From NCBI GenBank assembly GCA_036741535.1, contig DAINSB010000024.1, positions 1 through 22,196 on the forward strand: a DNA stretch of 22,196 nt, read 5' to 3'. Numbering within the stretch: the first letter of the stretch is position 1; each line of letters starts with the position of its first letter. A program made the translations under genes and the position numbers. Positions 13,844 to 20,777 of the stretch are shown in pieces. The notes beneath the pieces are model-generated. The model saw only the letters and a program-made list of their open reading frames with translations, did no database searches and was not told where the DNA came from. This stretch comes from Thermocaproicibacter sp036741535 (GTDB lineage: Bacteria; Bacillota; Clostridia; Oscillospirales; Acutalibacteraceae).

Positions 13844-14833
13844 ATGAACGACATTTTCAATTTTTTCGGCAGCATCCTCGGCTATCTGCTCTGGCTGTTC
13901 TACCTGATCGTCAGAAATTACGGCGTGGCCATCATCCTCTTCACCATCGTGGTGAAAGTGCTTCTGTTCCCGTTTTCCGTCAAGCAGCAGAAATCCATGG
14001 CGGCGACGGCCAAAATGTCGGTGAAGCAGAAGGAGCTGCAGAAAAGATACGCGAACGACAAGCAGAAACTTCAGGAAGAGACGCAGAAGCTCTACGCTTC
14101 CGAAGGGGTCGACCCCATGGGCGGATGCGCCACGATGTTTCTGCCGTTCCTCGTGATGTTCGGCCTGTACTACACTGTTCTGAATCCGCTGGCGAACGCG
14201 CTGCATCTTTCTGCGGGCGCCATTACGAAGGCGGTGGATATGCTCAGCCGTGTGCCGGGCCTCGGCTCCTCGTACAACGCGGCCTACGCGCAGATCGAAA
14301 TCGTCAAGAACTTTGCAAATCTGCGACCGTTCCTGACCATGTTCGGCGCGCACGACCTGGCGAAGCTGGAGTCGTTCAGCCACGGATTCATGTTTCTCGG
14401 CCTGAACCTTCTGCAGACGCCGAGCGACCCGTCGAACATCTTCGGCACGCTTTTCCAGACGAACCTGTGGACGATTCCGGTCGGGTGCCTGGTCTCCTCT
14501 TTGCTCGCGCAGTATTTCATCATGAAACTGCAACCCGGCATGCAGCAGCAGCAGGGGTGCATGAAGCTGACGTTTTACCTGATGCCCCTCATTTCCGTCT
14601 GGTTTGCGTGCACCGTGCCCGCCGCGGTCGGATTCTACTGGATCATCTCCACGATCACCGGTTTTCTCCAGACCGTGATCCTGAACGCCTGGTTCAGCCC
14701 GGAGGACCTGAACGCGCAGGCGGAGGCGAAGCGCGTCGCCCGCCGCGAGATCGAAGAGGCCGCAAGATCGCCTCTGCCGGGGTGGAGGAGGACGGCGGCG
14801 GAAGCGCCGAAATCCGCGAGGAAACGCAAATAA
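13844..14833 (+). CDS. yidC: Membrane protein insertase YidC (SpoIIIJ/OxaA type)
   Basis: Inner-membrane insertase of the YidC/Oxa1/Alb3 family. The 329-residue product has TM segments at about residues 9-24, 27-46 (GVAIILFTIVVKVLLFPFSV) and 93-112 (TMFLPFLVMFGLYYTVL). Two or more follow near the C-terminus (FYLMPLISVWFACTVPAAVG and FYWIISTITGFLQTVIL). A basic tail ends KSARKRK. No lipoprotein signal is seen. In the TM holding the conserved groove arginine of Bacillus-type proteins, the aligned residue appears to be Lys38. The ATG at 13844 is preceded by GAGGAG. It lies between yidD and jag, the conserved SpoIIIJ-Jag arrangement. Confidence 0.95.
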   Translation: MNDIFNFFGSILGYLLWLFYLIVRNYGVAIILFTIVVKVLLFPFSVKQQKSMAATAKMSVKQKELQKRYANDKQKLQEETQKLYASEGVDPMGGCATMFLPFLVMFGLYYTVLNPLANALHLSAGAITKAVDMLSRVPGLGSSYNAAYAQIEIVKNFANLRPFLTMFGAHDLAKLESFSHGFMFLGLNLLQTPSDPSNIFGTLFQTNLWTIPVGCLVSSLLAQYFIMKLQPGMQQQQGCMKLTFYLMPLISVWFACTVPAAVGFYWIISTITGFLQTVILNAWFSPEDLNAQAEAKRVARREIEEAARSPLPGWRRTAAEAPKSARKRK

Positions 14834-14876
14834 ATCGAAAGGCCGGGAGATTGCCTTTCGGGGGAGGTCGTTCACG

Positions 14877-15743
14877 ATGAGAGAAGCAATTGGGACCGGA
14901 GAAACCGTCGAGCTGGCCAGAGAAGCGGCCTGTAAAGAGCTCGGCGTGGAAACCTACGACGCCGAATTCGAGATTCTGTCTCTGCCGACCAAAAAGACGT
15001 TCGGCCTTTTCGGCGGGAGCCCCGCGAAGGTGCGGGTCTATATTGAAGACGACCCGGCCGCCATCGCGGCACAATATGTGCAGGACGTTGTCTCGTGCAT
15101 GGGCGTCACGGGCGTGAAGGTTTCCGTCCAGAAAGAAGAGGGCAGTGCGATGCTCAACCTGGAGGGCGACGACATCGGCTTTGTCATCGGCCACAGGGGC
15201 GAAACGCTCGACGCGCTGCAGTACCTGGCCGGGCTTGTGGCGAACCATGTGGGCGGCTCTTACTACCGCGTTGCGATCGACATCGGCAATTACCGCGAAA
15301 AACGCCGCCAGACGCTCGAGTCCCTCGGCAGGAAAATGGCTGAAAAAAGCCTGCGCACGGGGCGCAACATCTCGCTGGAGCCGATGAATCCTTACGAGCG
15401 GCGTATCATCCATACCGCCGTTCAGACGGTGGAGGGGGCGAAATCCTGGTCGGAGGGCGAAGACCTGGAGCGCCATGTCGTCATCGGCCCGGTCGAAGGC
15501 GAGCGCCCCCAGCGGCGCGGCGGGTTCAATAAAAACCGCAGGGGGCCGGGCGGGCCGCAGCGCCGTTCGTCCTATGCCGGCGACCGGAGCCCGGTTGGCA
15601 ACCGGAGCCCGGCTGGCGACCGGAGCCCGGCTGGCGACCGGAGCCCGGCTGGCGGAAACAGGCAGCCGAGGCCCTCCGGCGACAGAAGGCCGAGGTCCGA
15701 CCGCAAGGGTCCGTTGTATGGCAAGGTCGAATCGGACCGGTAG
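14877..15743 (+). CDS. jag: RNA-binding protein KhpB (Jag/SpoIIIJ-associated)
   Basis: A 288-residue RNA-binding protein of the Jag/KhpB family, encoded next to yidC. Domains in order: an N-terminal Jag domain (residues 1 to about 50, ending in KKTFGLFGG), a KH domain with the GxxG loop in VIGHRGETLDALQYL, and an R3H domain ending NPYERRIIHTAVQ. A basic, disordered tail follows. The tail contains four 6-residue repeats (DRSPVG, NRSPAG, DRSPAG, DRSPAG; residues 236-259) encoded by tandem 18-bp units, so it probably varies in length between strains. The ATG at 14877 has GGGGAGG 9 nt upstream. A terminator-like hairpin lies just downstream, before mnmE. Confidence 0.95.
   Translation: MREAIGTGETVELAREAACKELGVETYDAEFEILSLPTKKTFGLFGGSPAKVRVYIEDDPAAIAAQYVQDVVSCMGVTGVKVSVQKEEGSAMLNLEGDDIGFVIGHRGETLDALQYLAGLVANHVGGSYYRVAIDIGNYREKRRQTLESLGRKMAEKSLRTGRNISLEPMNPYERRIIHTAVQTVEGAKSWSEGEDLERHVVIGPVEGERPQRRGGFNKNRRGPGGPQRRSSYAGDRSPVGNRSPAGDRSPAGDRSPAGGNRQPRPSGDRRPRSDRKGPLYGKVESDR
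15582..15653 (+). repeat. Four tandem 18-bp repeats in jag
   Basis: Units start at 15582, 15600, 15618 and 15636; each is a variant of GACCGGAGCCCGGCTGGC. The last two are identical, and the first two differ by one base each. The unit is in frame and encodes DRSPAG, so copy-number change would not break the gene. Confidence 0.9.
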
Positions 15744-15764
15744 CGTCCGCTGTAAAAGACGATC

Positions 15765-15799
15765 GAGGGCGGTTCCATTGTGAATTGCCCTCTTTTTTT
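15765..15799 (+). terminator. Terminator/attenuator between jag and mnmE
   Basis: An 11-bp stem (15765-15775 with 15782-15792; two G-U pairs) with a 6-nt loop is followed by seven T residues (15793-15799). The mnmE Shine-Dalgarno GGAGG starts at 15800, immediately after the U-run. Confidence 0.75.
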
Positions 15800-15813
15800 G
15801 GAGGTTTTCCGGT

Positions 15814-17202
15814 ATGGAGACAAGCAGGTACCACGCTTTCCGCGATACGATCGCGGCTATTTCGACGCCGCAGGCGCCCGGCGCGCTCGGCGTCGTGCGG
15901 ATCTCCGGCCCGGCCGCGCGGAAGGTCGCGGGGCGGGTGTTCCGCTCCGCGCGCGGAAAATCGCTGGAGGACCTGCCCGGCTACCGCGCGCTCTACGGGC
16001 GCGTCCGCGACGCGGCGGGGGAGATCGACGAGGCGATCGCTCTGAACTTCCGCGCTCCGGCCAGCTTCACCGGGGAAGACGTGGTGGAGCTTTCCTGCCA
16101 CGGGGGGCTGTACGTGCTGCGCCGGCTGCTGCGCGCCGTGCTGGAGGCCGGCGCGGTCCCCGCCGGGCCGGGGGAGTTCACGCGGCGCGCGTTCCTCAAC
16201 GGGAAAATGGGGCTGACCGAGGCGGAATCCGTGATGCAGATCGTCTCCGCCAGCGGGGAAGCTGCTGCGCGGGCCGCGCTCGCCGGTCGCGACGGCGTGC
16301 TCGAGCGGCGGATCGGCTCCGTCCGGGAGATCCTGACCGGTACGGCGGCGCATCTGGACGCGTGGGCGGATTATCCGGAGGACGAAGTGCCGCAGGTCAC
16401 GGCGGCGGCGCTTCGGAACTCCCTGACGAAGGCCGCGCGGGAACTCGATTCCATGCTGCGGCAGTTCGACGCGGGCCGCGCCCTGCGCGAGGGCGTCGCG
16501 ACGGTGATCGCGGGGAGGCCGAACACGGGCAAGTCCACGCTGATGAACCTGCTCGCCGGATGCGAACGCTCCATCGTGACGCAGTACGCCGGCACGACGC
16601 GCGACGTGGTCGAGGACACCGTGCTGCTCGGGGGAATCCCGCTGCGCCTCGCCGACACGGCCGGCATCCGCTCGACGGACGACCCGGTGGAGAGCATCGG
16701 CGTGGAGCGCGCGCTCGGGCGGGTCCGGTCCGCGCAGCTCGTGCTGGCGGTGTTCGACTCTTCGCAGAAGCTCGACGACTCCGACCGCCTGCTTGCGAAA
16801 GAGACGGAAGCCGTCCCGTGCGTGGCGGTCGTCAACAAGAGCGATCTGCCGCAAAAGATTGACTATGAGTATATTAAACAGAAATTTAGACATATAGTTT
16901 ATATCTCGGCTTCGACGGGTGCGGGGCTTGAGAGCCTGAAGCGGGAAGTCGCGGACGTGCTTGGCACGTCGAAGATCGACCCGTCGCAGGGGATGCTGTT
17001 CACCGAGCGGCAGCGCGATTCGGCGCTGCGGGCCGCAGGCAGCGTGAAGGAGGCGCTTTCCGCGCTCGACGCCGGCATGACGTTCGACGCGGTGACGGTT
17101 TCCGTGGAGGACGCGGTCTCCGCGCTTCTGGAGCTGACCGGCGAGCGCGCGACCGAGGCGGTGGTGGACGAGATTTTCAGGCATTTCTGCGTGGGCAAGT
17201 GA
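15814..17202 (+). CDS. mnmE: tRNA modification GTPase MnmE
   Basis: GTPase that works with MnmG to make 5-aminomethyl-type modifications at wobble uridine 34 of certain tRNAs. The 462-residue product has an N-terminal tetrahydrofolate-binding domain (starting YHAFRDTIAAISTPQAPGAL), then a central helical domain with an inserted G domain. The G motifs are GRPNTGKS (residues 234-241), GTTRD, DTAGI and NKSD. The C-terminus ends in CVGK (residues 459-462), giving the catalytic cysteine of the CxGK motif. The ATG at 15814 has GGAGG 9 nt upstream. An M1 repeat lies 10 nt after the stop. Unlike the usual tight mnmE-mnmG pair, mnmG follows after 566 bp of structured spacer. Confidence 0.96.
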   Translation: METSRYHAFRDTIAAISTPQAPGALGVVRISGPAARKVAGRVFRSARGKSLEDLPGYRALYGRVRDAAGEIDEAIALNFRAPASFTGEDVVELSCHGGLYVLRRLLRAVLEAGAVPAGPGEFTRRAFLNGKMGLTEAESVMQIVSASGEAAARAALAGRDGVLERRIGSVREILTGTAAHLDAWADYPEDEVPQVTAAALRNSLTKAARELDSMLRQFDAGRALREGVATVIAGRPNTGKSTLMNLLAGCERSIVTQYAGTTRDVVEDTVLLGGIPLRLADTAGIRSTDDPVESIGVERALGRVRSAQLVLAVFDSSQKLDDSDRLLAKETEAVPCVAVVNKSDLPQKIDYEYIKQKFRHIVYISASTGAGLESLKREVADVLGTSKIDPSQGMLFTERQRDSALRAAGSVKEALSALDAGMTFDAVTVSVEDAVSALLELTGERATEAVVDEIFRHFCVGK

Positions 17203-17212
17203 GCGGGCGGCG

Positions 17213-17241
17213 GCGCGGTGCCCGCGCAGTCAAGCCGCGCC
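17213..17241 (+). repeat. M1 triloop palindrome, copy after mnmE
   Basis: Stem GCGCGG, loop TGC, stem CCGCGC (17213-17227) is followed by AGTCAAGCCGCGCC. No M2 follows at the expected distance; instead the structured spacer begins. Confidence 0.75.
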
Positions 17242-17264
17242 GCAGGCGCGGAAGGCGTTTTACA

Positions 17265-17416
17265 TCCGTGGCCCAAGTGCTGCCGTTGTTCTGCACTGAG
17301 GCCGTGTGAACCCGCATTTTCAGCGGGTAAGCCTGCCCTGTGGAAAAGTTTAAACTTTAGTCCGCTTTTCTGAATTTGCCCCCGCGGGGTGAGCAGGGCG
17401 TCGTTTTCCTCTCGAC
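17265..17416 (+). ncRNA. Structured RNA candidate in the mnmE-mnmG spacer
   Basis: Four consecutive helices fold from the plus strand. GGCC plus AGTGC (17270-17280) pairs with GCACT plus GGCC (17293-17303). ACCCGC/GCGGGT (17310-17315, 17323-17328) has a 7-nt loop. GCCCTG/CAGGGC (17335-17340, 17394-17399) encloses a GTGGA-AAAG...CTTT-TCCGC hairpin (17340-17365). GTCG/CGAC lies at 17400-17416. I see no conserved ORF here. The class is not identified; 6S RNA is one hypothesis, not established. Strand is uncertain because most helices would also form in the complement. Confidence 0.35.
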
Positions 17417-17441
17417 CTCGCCGCCGTCTGCCGCAGGGCGC

Positions 17442-17484
17442 AAAAATGGCGCTGTATACGGATTTCTTCATCCATATGCAGCGC
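17442..17484 (-). terminator. Strong minus-strand hairpin with U-run
   Basis: A stem of 15 positions with one mismatch (17449-17463 with 17470-17484) and a 6-nt loop. On the minus strand it is followed by CATTTTTG (17442-17448). No U-run follows on the plus strand. It would end a minus-strand transcript from the promoter at 17673-17700, giving an RNA of about 225 nt. Confidence 0.6.
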
Positions 17485-17521
17485 GCGTAAAAACGCACGG
17501 CGGGGACCTCCCATATCCCCC

Positions 17522-17550
17522 TTGTGAAAAAGGCGAAAAAGAGGTATAAT
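17522..17550 (+). promoter_or_regulatory. Predicted promoter, probably for mnmG
   Basis: TTGTGA (17522-17527), a 17-nt spacer and a perfect TATAAT (17545-17550). The inferred start near 17557 gives an mnmG leader of about 210 nt that begins with the foldable region 17557-17641. Confidence 0.6.
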
Positions 17551-17687
17551 ATTCCCGCAATGTGCCGATTACTCGGTTGCAGATGGAGCTGGGTTCTCCG
17601 TTTGCAGGGGGCAGGTGCTGACACGCCTGTTTCTGCATTGCATTTCTTATTTTATTGTGTCCTGCAAGTCAAATTATACCTCTTTTT
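17536..17687. repeat. 152-bp element bounded by a 15-bp inverted repeat
   Basis: AAAAAGAGGTATAAT (17536-17550) is matched perfectly by its reverse complement at 17673-17687. Nested inside are GCAATG/CATTGC (17557-17562, 17636-17641) and the hairpins CCGA-TTAC-TCGG, TGCA..GGAG/CTCC..TGCA and GCAG..CAGG/CCTG..CTGC. CATTGC is followed by a U-rich tail (17642-17657). It could be a small cloverleaf-like RNA, a structured mnmG leader or a MITE. No target-site duplication was seen. Confidence 0.6.
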
Positions 17688-17700
17688 ACCAGAAAGTCAA
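17673..17700 (-). promoter_or_regulatory. Predicted minus-strand promoter facing mnmE
   Basis: On the minus strand TTGACT (17695-17700), a 16-nt spacer and TATAAT (17673-17678). The -10 lies inside the right arm of the 15-bp inverted repeat. It faces the plus-strand promoter at 17522-17550. Its inferred transcript would run to the terminator-like hairpin at 17442-17484. Confidence 0.5.
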
Positions 17701-17768
17701 GCGTGGGCGAAGCCTGTTTCGCCCCGCCGTGGGCACGGAGAAAAACTGAACGAAAGGAAGGCGTGCAA

Positions 17769-19724
17769 ATGGACACCTATGATGCCGGAAAACTCGACGT
17801 GGCGGTGATCGGCGCGGGCCACGCGGGGATCGAGGCCGCCCTTGCGTCGGCGCGCCTCGGCTGCCTCACCGCGGTCTTCACCATCAATCTCGACGCCGTG
17901 GGCAACTGCCCCTGCAACCCTTCCATCGGCGGCACGGCGAAGGGCCATCTTGTGCGCGAGATCGACGCGCTCGGCGGCGAGATGGGCCGGACCACGGATG
18001 CGTGCTTCATCCAGAGCCGGATGCTCAACCGCGGCAAAGGGCCCGCCGTCCATTCCCTGCGCGCGCAGATCGACCGGCGGGAATACGGCAAGATCATGAA
18101 ACACAAGCTCGAGCTGCAGCCGAACCTGCTTCTCAAGCAGGCGGAAATCACGGCGCTGGAGCGCGCGGCGGACGGAAGCTGGCTGCTGACCACGCGGTTC
18201 GGCGCGGTCTATCAGGCGAAGGCCGTCGTCGTCGCGACCGGGACCTATCTCTCCGGTCGGGTCTTCGTCGGCGAAATCTCCTACGACTCCGGGCCGGACG
18301 GGATGTTCCCCGCGGCGTTCCTCGCGGATTCGTTCCGCCGGCTCGGCATCCGCCTGCGGCGCTTCAAGACGGGCACGCCCGCCCGCGTGCTCCGCTCCAG
18401 CATCGACTTCGACGGGCTGGAAGTGCAGCGTGGCGACGATCCGGTCGTACCGTTCTCCTACGACACGCTGACGCCCGGCGTCAACCGTGCGGAGTGCTAT
18501 GTGACGTGGACAAACGAGAAAACAAAGGAGATCATCCTGAAAAACCTGAACCGGTCGCAGCTTTTTACCGGCGGCATCACGGGCGTCGGCCCGCGCTACT
18601 GCCCCAGCATCGAGACGAAGATCGTCCGCTTTGCGGATAAAAAGCGGCATCAGCTTTTCATTGAGCCCTGCGGCCTCGACACCGAGGAGATGTATCTGCA
18701 GGGCATGAGCACGTCCCTGCCGGAGGAGGTTCAGGTCGAGTTCTACCGGACCATCCCCGGCCTTGCGCACGTCGAAATCATGCGCGCGGCCTATGCCATC
18801 GAGTACGACTGCGCCGATCCGACGCAGATGGACGCGGCGCTCGAGTTCAAGGATTATCCCGGCCTCTACGGGGCGGGTCAGTTCAACGGAAGCTCCGGCT
18901 ACGAGGAGGCCGCCGCGCAGGGCTTCGTCGCGGGCGTCAACGCCGCGCTGAAAATCCTCGGGAGGGAGCCGATGATCCTCGACCGCGCGGGGAGCTACAT
19001 CGGCACGCTGGTGGACGACCTGATCACGAAAGGCACAGAGGAACCCTACCGGATGATGACTTCGCGCAGCGAATACCGCCTGGTCCTCCGGCAGGACAAC
19101 GCCGACGAGCGCCTGACCCCGACCGGCCGAAAGCTCGGCCTGATCTCCGACGAGCGGTGGGAGCGTTTTCTCGAAAAGGAAGACCGCAAACAAGAAGAGC
19201 TGAGGCGGGTGGGGCGCACGGTGCTTCCGCCTTCGCGCGAGCTGAACGGGCTGCTTGTTTCACATGAAACATCGCCCGTAAAGACAGGCGTGAGGCTCTC
19301 CGAGCTGATCAAAAGGCCGCAGCTCGGCTATCGGATTCTGGCGCCGGTCGATCCCGGAAGGCCGGATTATCCGGATTCGGTGTTCGAGAACGCGGAGATC
19401 GAGCTCAAGTACGAGGGCTATATCGCCCGGCAGAAGGCGCAGATCGCGGAGGTGCGCCGGCTGGAGAACCGGCTGCTTCCGAAGGGCACGGATTACGCGA
19501 AGATCGTCGGCCTGCGGAAGGAAGCGCAGGAAAAGCTGCAGGCCGTCCGGCCCGCGAGCGTGGGGCAGGCCGCGCGGATCTCCGGCGTCAGCCCGGCGGA
19601 TATTTCGGTCCTGCTGATCTGGCTCGGCCAGAGCGAGCGACAAAAACTTTCTGCATCCGATCGAGAGCGTTCCCAGGGCGAGCGGGAAAGACAGGGGCTT
19701 TCTAATGAAAACCAACATCTTTAA
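17769..19724 (+). CDS. mnmG: tRNA uridine-5-carboxymethylaminomethyl modification enzyme MnmG (GidA)
   Basis: FAD-dependent partner of MnmE in modifying wobble uridine 34 of tRNAs. The 651-residue product has the Rossmann FAD motif GAGHAG (residues 15-20) and the family stretches NCPCNPSIGGTAKGHLVREI, GTYLSGRVFVGE, KTGTPAR and MTSRSEYRLVLRQDNADERL. The C-terminal MnmE/tRNA-contact region ends SPADISVLLIWL. The ATG at 17769 has AAGGAAGG 7 nt upstream and gives the usual N-terminus; an in-frame ATG at 17655 is rejected. A short charged tail of about 30 residues follows the conserved end. The gene contains a near-perfect parS site at 19256-19271. Confidence 0.96.
   Translation: MDTYDAGKLDVAVIGAGHAGIEAALASARLGCLTAVFTINLDAVGNCPCNPSIGGTAKGHLVREIDALGGEMGRTTDACFIQSRMLNRGKGPAVHSLRAQIDRREYGKIMKHKLELQPNLLLKQAEITALERAADGSWLLTTRFGAVYQAKAVVVATGTYLSGRVFVGEISYDSGPDGMFPAAFLADSFRRLGIRLRRFKTGTPARVLRSSIDFDGLEVQRGDDPVVPFSYDTLTPGVNRAECYVTWTNEKTKEIILKNLNRSQLFTGGITGVGPRYCPSIETKIVRFADKKRHQLFIEPCGLDTEEMYLQGMSTSLPEEVQVEFYRTIPGLAHVEIMRAAYAIEYDCADPTQMDAALEFKDYPGLYGAGQFNGSSGYEEAAAQGFVAGVNAALKILGREPMILDRAGSYIGTLVDDLITKGTEEPYRMMTSRSEYRLVLRQDNADERLTPTGRKLGLISDERWERFLEKEDRKQEELRRVGRTVLPPSRELNGLLVSHETSPVKTGVRLSELIKRPQLGYRILAPVDPGRPDYPDSVFENAEIELKYEGYIARQKAQIAEVRRLENRLLPKGTDYAKIVGLRKEAQEKLQAVRPASVGQAARISGVSPADISVLLIWLGQSERQKLSASDRERSQGERERQGLSNENQHL
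19256..19271. other. parS site inside mnmG
   Basis: TGTTTCACATGAAACA differs from the Bacillus parS consensus TGTTTCACGTGAAACA at one central base. It lies about 1.5 kb from a noc/parB-type gene and about 7 kb from dnaA, where origin-proximal parS sites are expected. In the MnmG frame it encodes VSHET. Confidence 0.75.
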
Positions 19725-19772
19725 CGCCGGAGGCGAGAAGGGTGCTATGCACCACGCCGGAGGCGAGAAAGG
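19724..19772 (+). repeat. Duplicated leader sequence before rsmG
   Basis: CGCCGGAGGCGAGAA occurs twice, starting at about 19726 and 19755. It is separated by the hairpin GGTGC-TAT-GCACC. Each copy can itself fold as CGCC-GGA-GGCG and carries a GGAGG. An in-frame ATG follows the first copy (19747) and a better one follows the second (19780). Confidence 0.65.
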
Positions 19773-19779
19773 CATTTTA

Positions 19780-20496
19780 ATGCCGGACGCGGCTTCCCTG
19801 TTCGCGGACTATGCGGCACCGTACGGGATCTCCGTCACTGCGGAGCAGGAAGAGCAGTTCCGCATTTATGCGCGGTTGTTGACCGAGTGGAATAAAAAAG
19901 TCAACCTGACCGCCATCACCGACCCGGAGGGAATCGCGGCGAAGCATTTTCTCGATAGCGCGCTGCTGCTGAAGGCATTTTCTCCCGCGCGGGGGGAATC
20001 GGTGCTCGACGTGGGGACGGGGGCCGGATTCCCCGGCGTTCCGCTCAAAATCCTCCGGTCCGATCTCCGGTTGACCCTGCTGGATTCCCTGAACAAGCGC
20101 CTTGTTTTTCTGGACGCGCTGCTCAAGGAGCTGGGAATTTCCGCGGAGCTGGTGCACGCGCGCGCGGAGGAGGCCGGCCGGCAGGGACGGTATCGCGGCG
20201 GATTCGGGTTCGTTGCGGCGCGCGCGGTCGCGGCGATGCCGGTCCTGTGCGAATACTGCCTGCCTTTTTTGAAGCCGAATGGCGTTTTCATCGCGATGAA
20301 GGGCCGCGTTTCGCCGGAGGAGGACGGCGGCGCGAAAAAGGCCGTTTCGGTCCTCGGCTGCCGCATCGAGAGGGTGGAGAATTATGCGCTTCCCGCGGGC
20401 GACGCACGGTGCGTCTACCTGATCCGCCGCGTGGGGACGGTGCCGGACGAGTATCCGCGGCACGGCTCGAAGATCGCGAAACAGCCGCTCGGGTGA
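19780..20496 (+). CDS. rsmG: 16S rRNA (guanine-N7)-methyltransferase RsmG (GidB)
   Basis: SAM-dependent methyltransferase that makes m7G at position 527 (E. coli numbering) of 16S rRNA. The 238-residue product has the GidB N-terminal helix pattern QFRIYARLLTEWNKKVNLTA, the AKHFLDS motif and the SAM-binding loop VLDVGTGAGFPGVPLKI (about residues 75-91). VAARAVAAMPVLCEYCLPFL and FIAMKGR follow in the catalytic half. The ATG at 19780 has AGAAAGG 7 nt upstream and gives the family N-terminus; in-frame ATGs at 19705 and 19747 add repeat-encoded residues. It is probably the last gene of the mnmG unit, followed by a strong terminator. Confidence 0.95.
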   Translation: MPDAASLFADYAAPYGISVTAEQEEQFRIYARLLTEWNKKVNLTAITDPEGIAAKHFLDSALLLKAFSPARGESVLDVGTGAGFPGVPLKILRSDLRLTLLDSLNKRLVFLDALLKELGISAELVHARAEEAGRQGRYRGGFGFVAARAVAAMPVLCEYCLPFLKPNGVFIAMKGRVSPEEDGGAKKAVSVLGCRIERVENYALPAGDARCVYLIRRVGTVPDEYPRHGSKIAKQPLG

Positions 20497-20500
20497 CGAA

Positions 20501-20532
20501 TTTTCCACAGTCGGTGCCGGTTCGGTGGAAAA
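20501..20532. other. Inverted repeat with a DnaA-box-like arm after rsmG
   Basis: TTTTCCAC and GTGGAAAA form perfect 8-bp arms about 16 nt apart. The left arm reads TTTTCCACA, an 8/9 match to the DnaA box. There is no U-run, so a terminator role is unlikely. Confidence 0.3.
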
Positions 20533-20572
20533 AATTTATGAGAAACGGGTGCCGGGAAAATTCAGAACCTTT

Positions 20573-20609
20573 TTCGGCGGAAGCGGCTGTAACGCTTCCG
20601 CCGAATTTT
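20573..20609 (+). terminator. Intrinsic terminator after rsmG
   Basis: Perfect 13-bp stem TTCGGCGGAAGCG/CGCTTCCGCCGAA (20573-20585, 20593-20605) with a 7-nt loop, followed by TTTTA. It separates the mnmG-rsmG unit from noc. Confidence 0.9.
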
Positions 20610-20777
20610 ATGATGCGAACCGGATCCGGAGGCTTACAAGGACGGGAAACGGTGGAAAATCCGGAAGATTCAGGCCCGGGCGGCGGGAAACGTTTTTTAA
20701 AGAGCGCCCCGGTTTCTACAAATTTCTCCGTTCCGGGGTGCTATGCTTGTCCTGAAAGCGAAAGGGGGCGGGGCGCT

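Noticed and set aside
17339..17347. DnaA box TGTGGAAAA in the mnmE-mnmG spacer
   Set aside because: It is isolated, 8/9 at best, and part of an RNA-like hairpin; no cluster is present.
16899..17624. Minus-strand open frame across the mnmE 3' end and spacer
   Set aside because: It overlaps mnmE antisense and the structured spacer, with no RBS or domain.
17557..17641. tRNA or SRP RNA in the cloverleaf-like segment before mnmG
   Set aside because: No T-loop GTTCRA, no seven-base acceptor stem with CCA, and no SRP GGAAG/GCAGCC apical motif.
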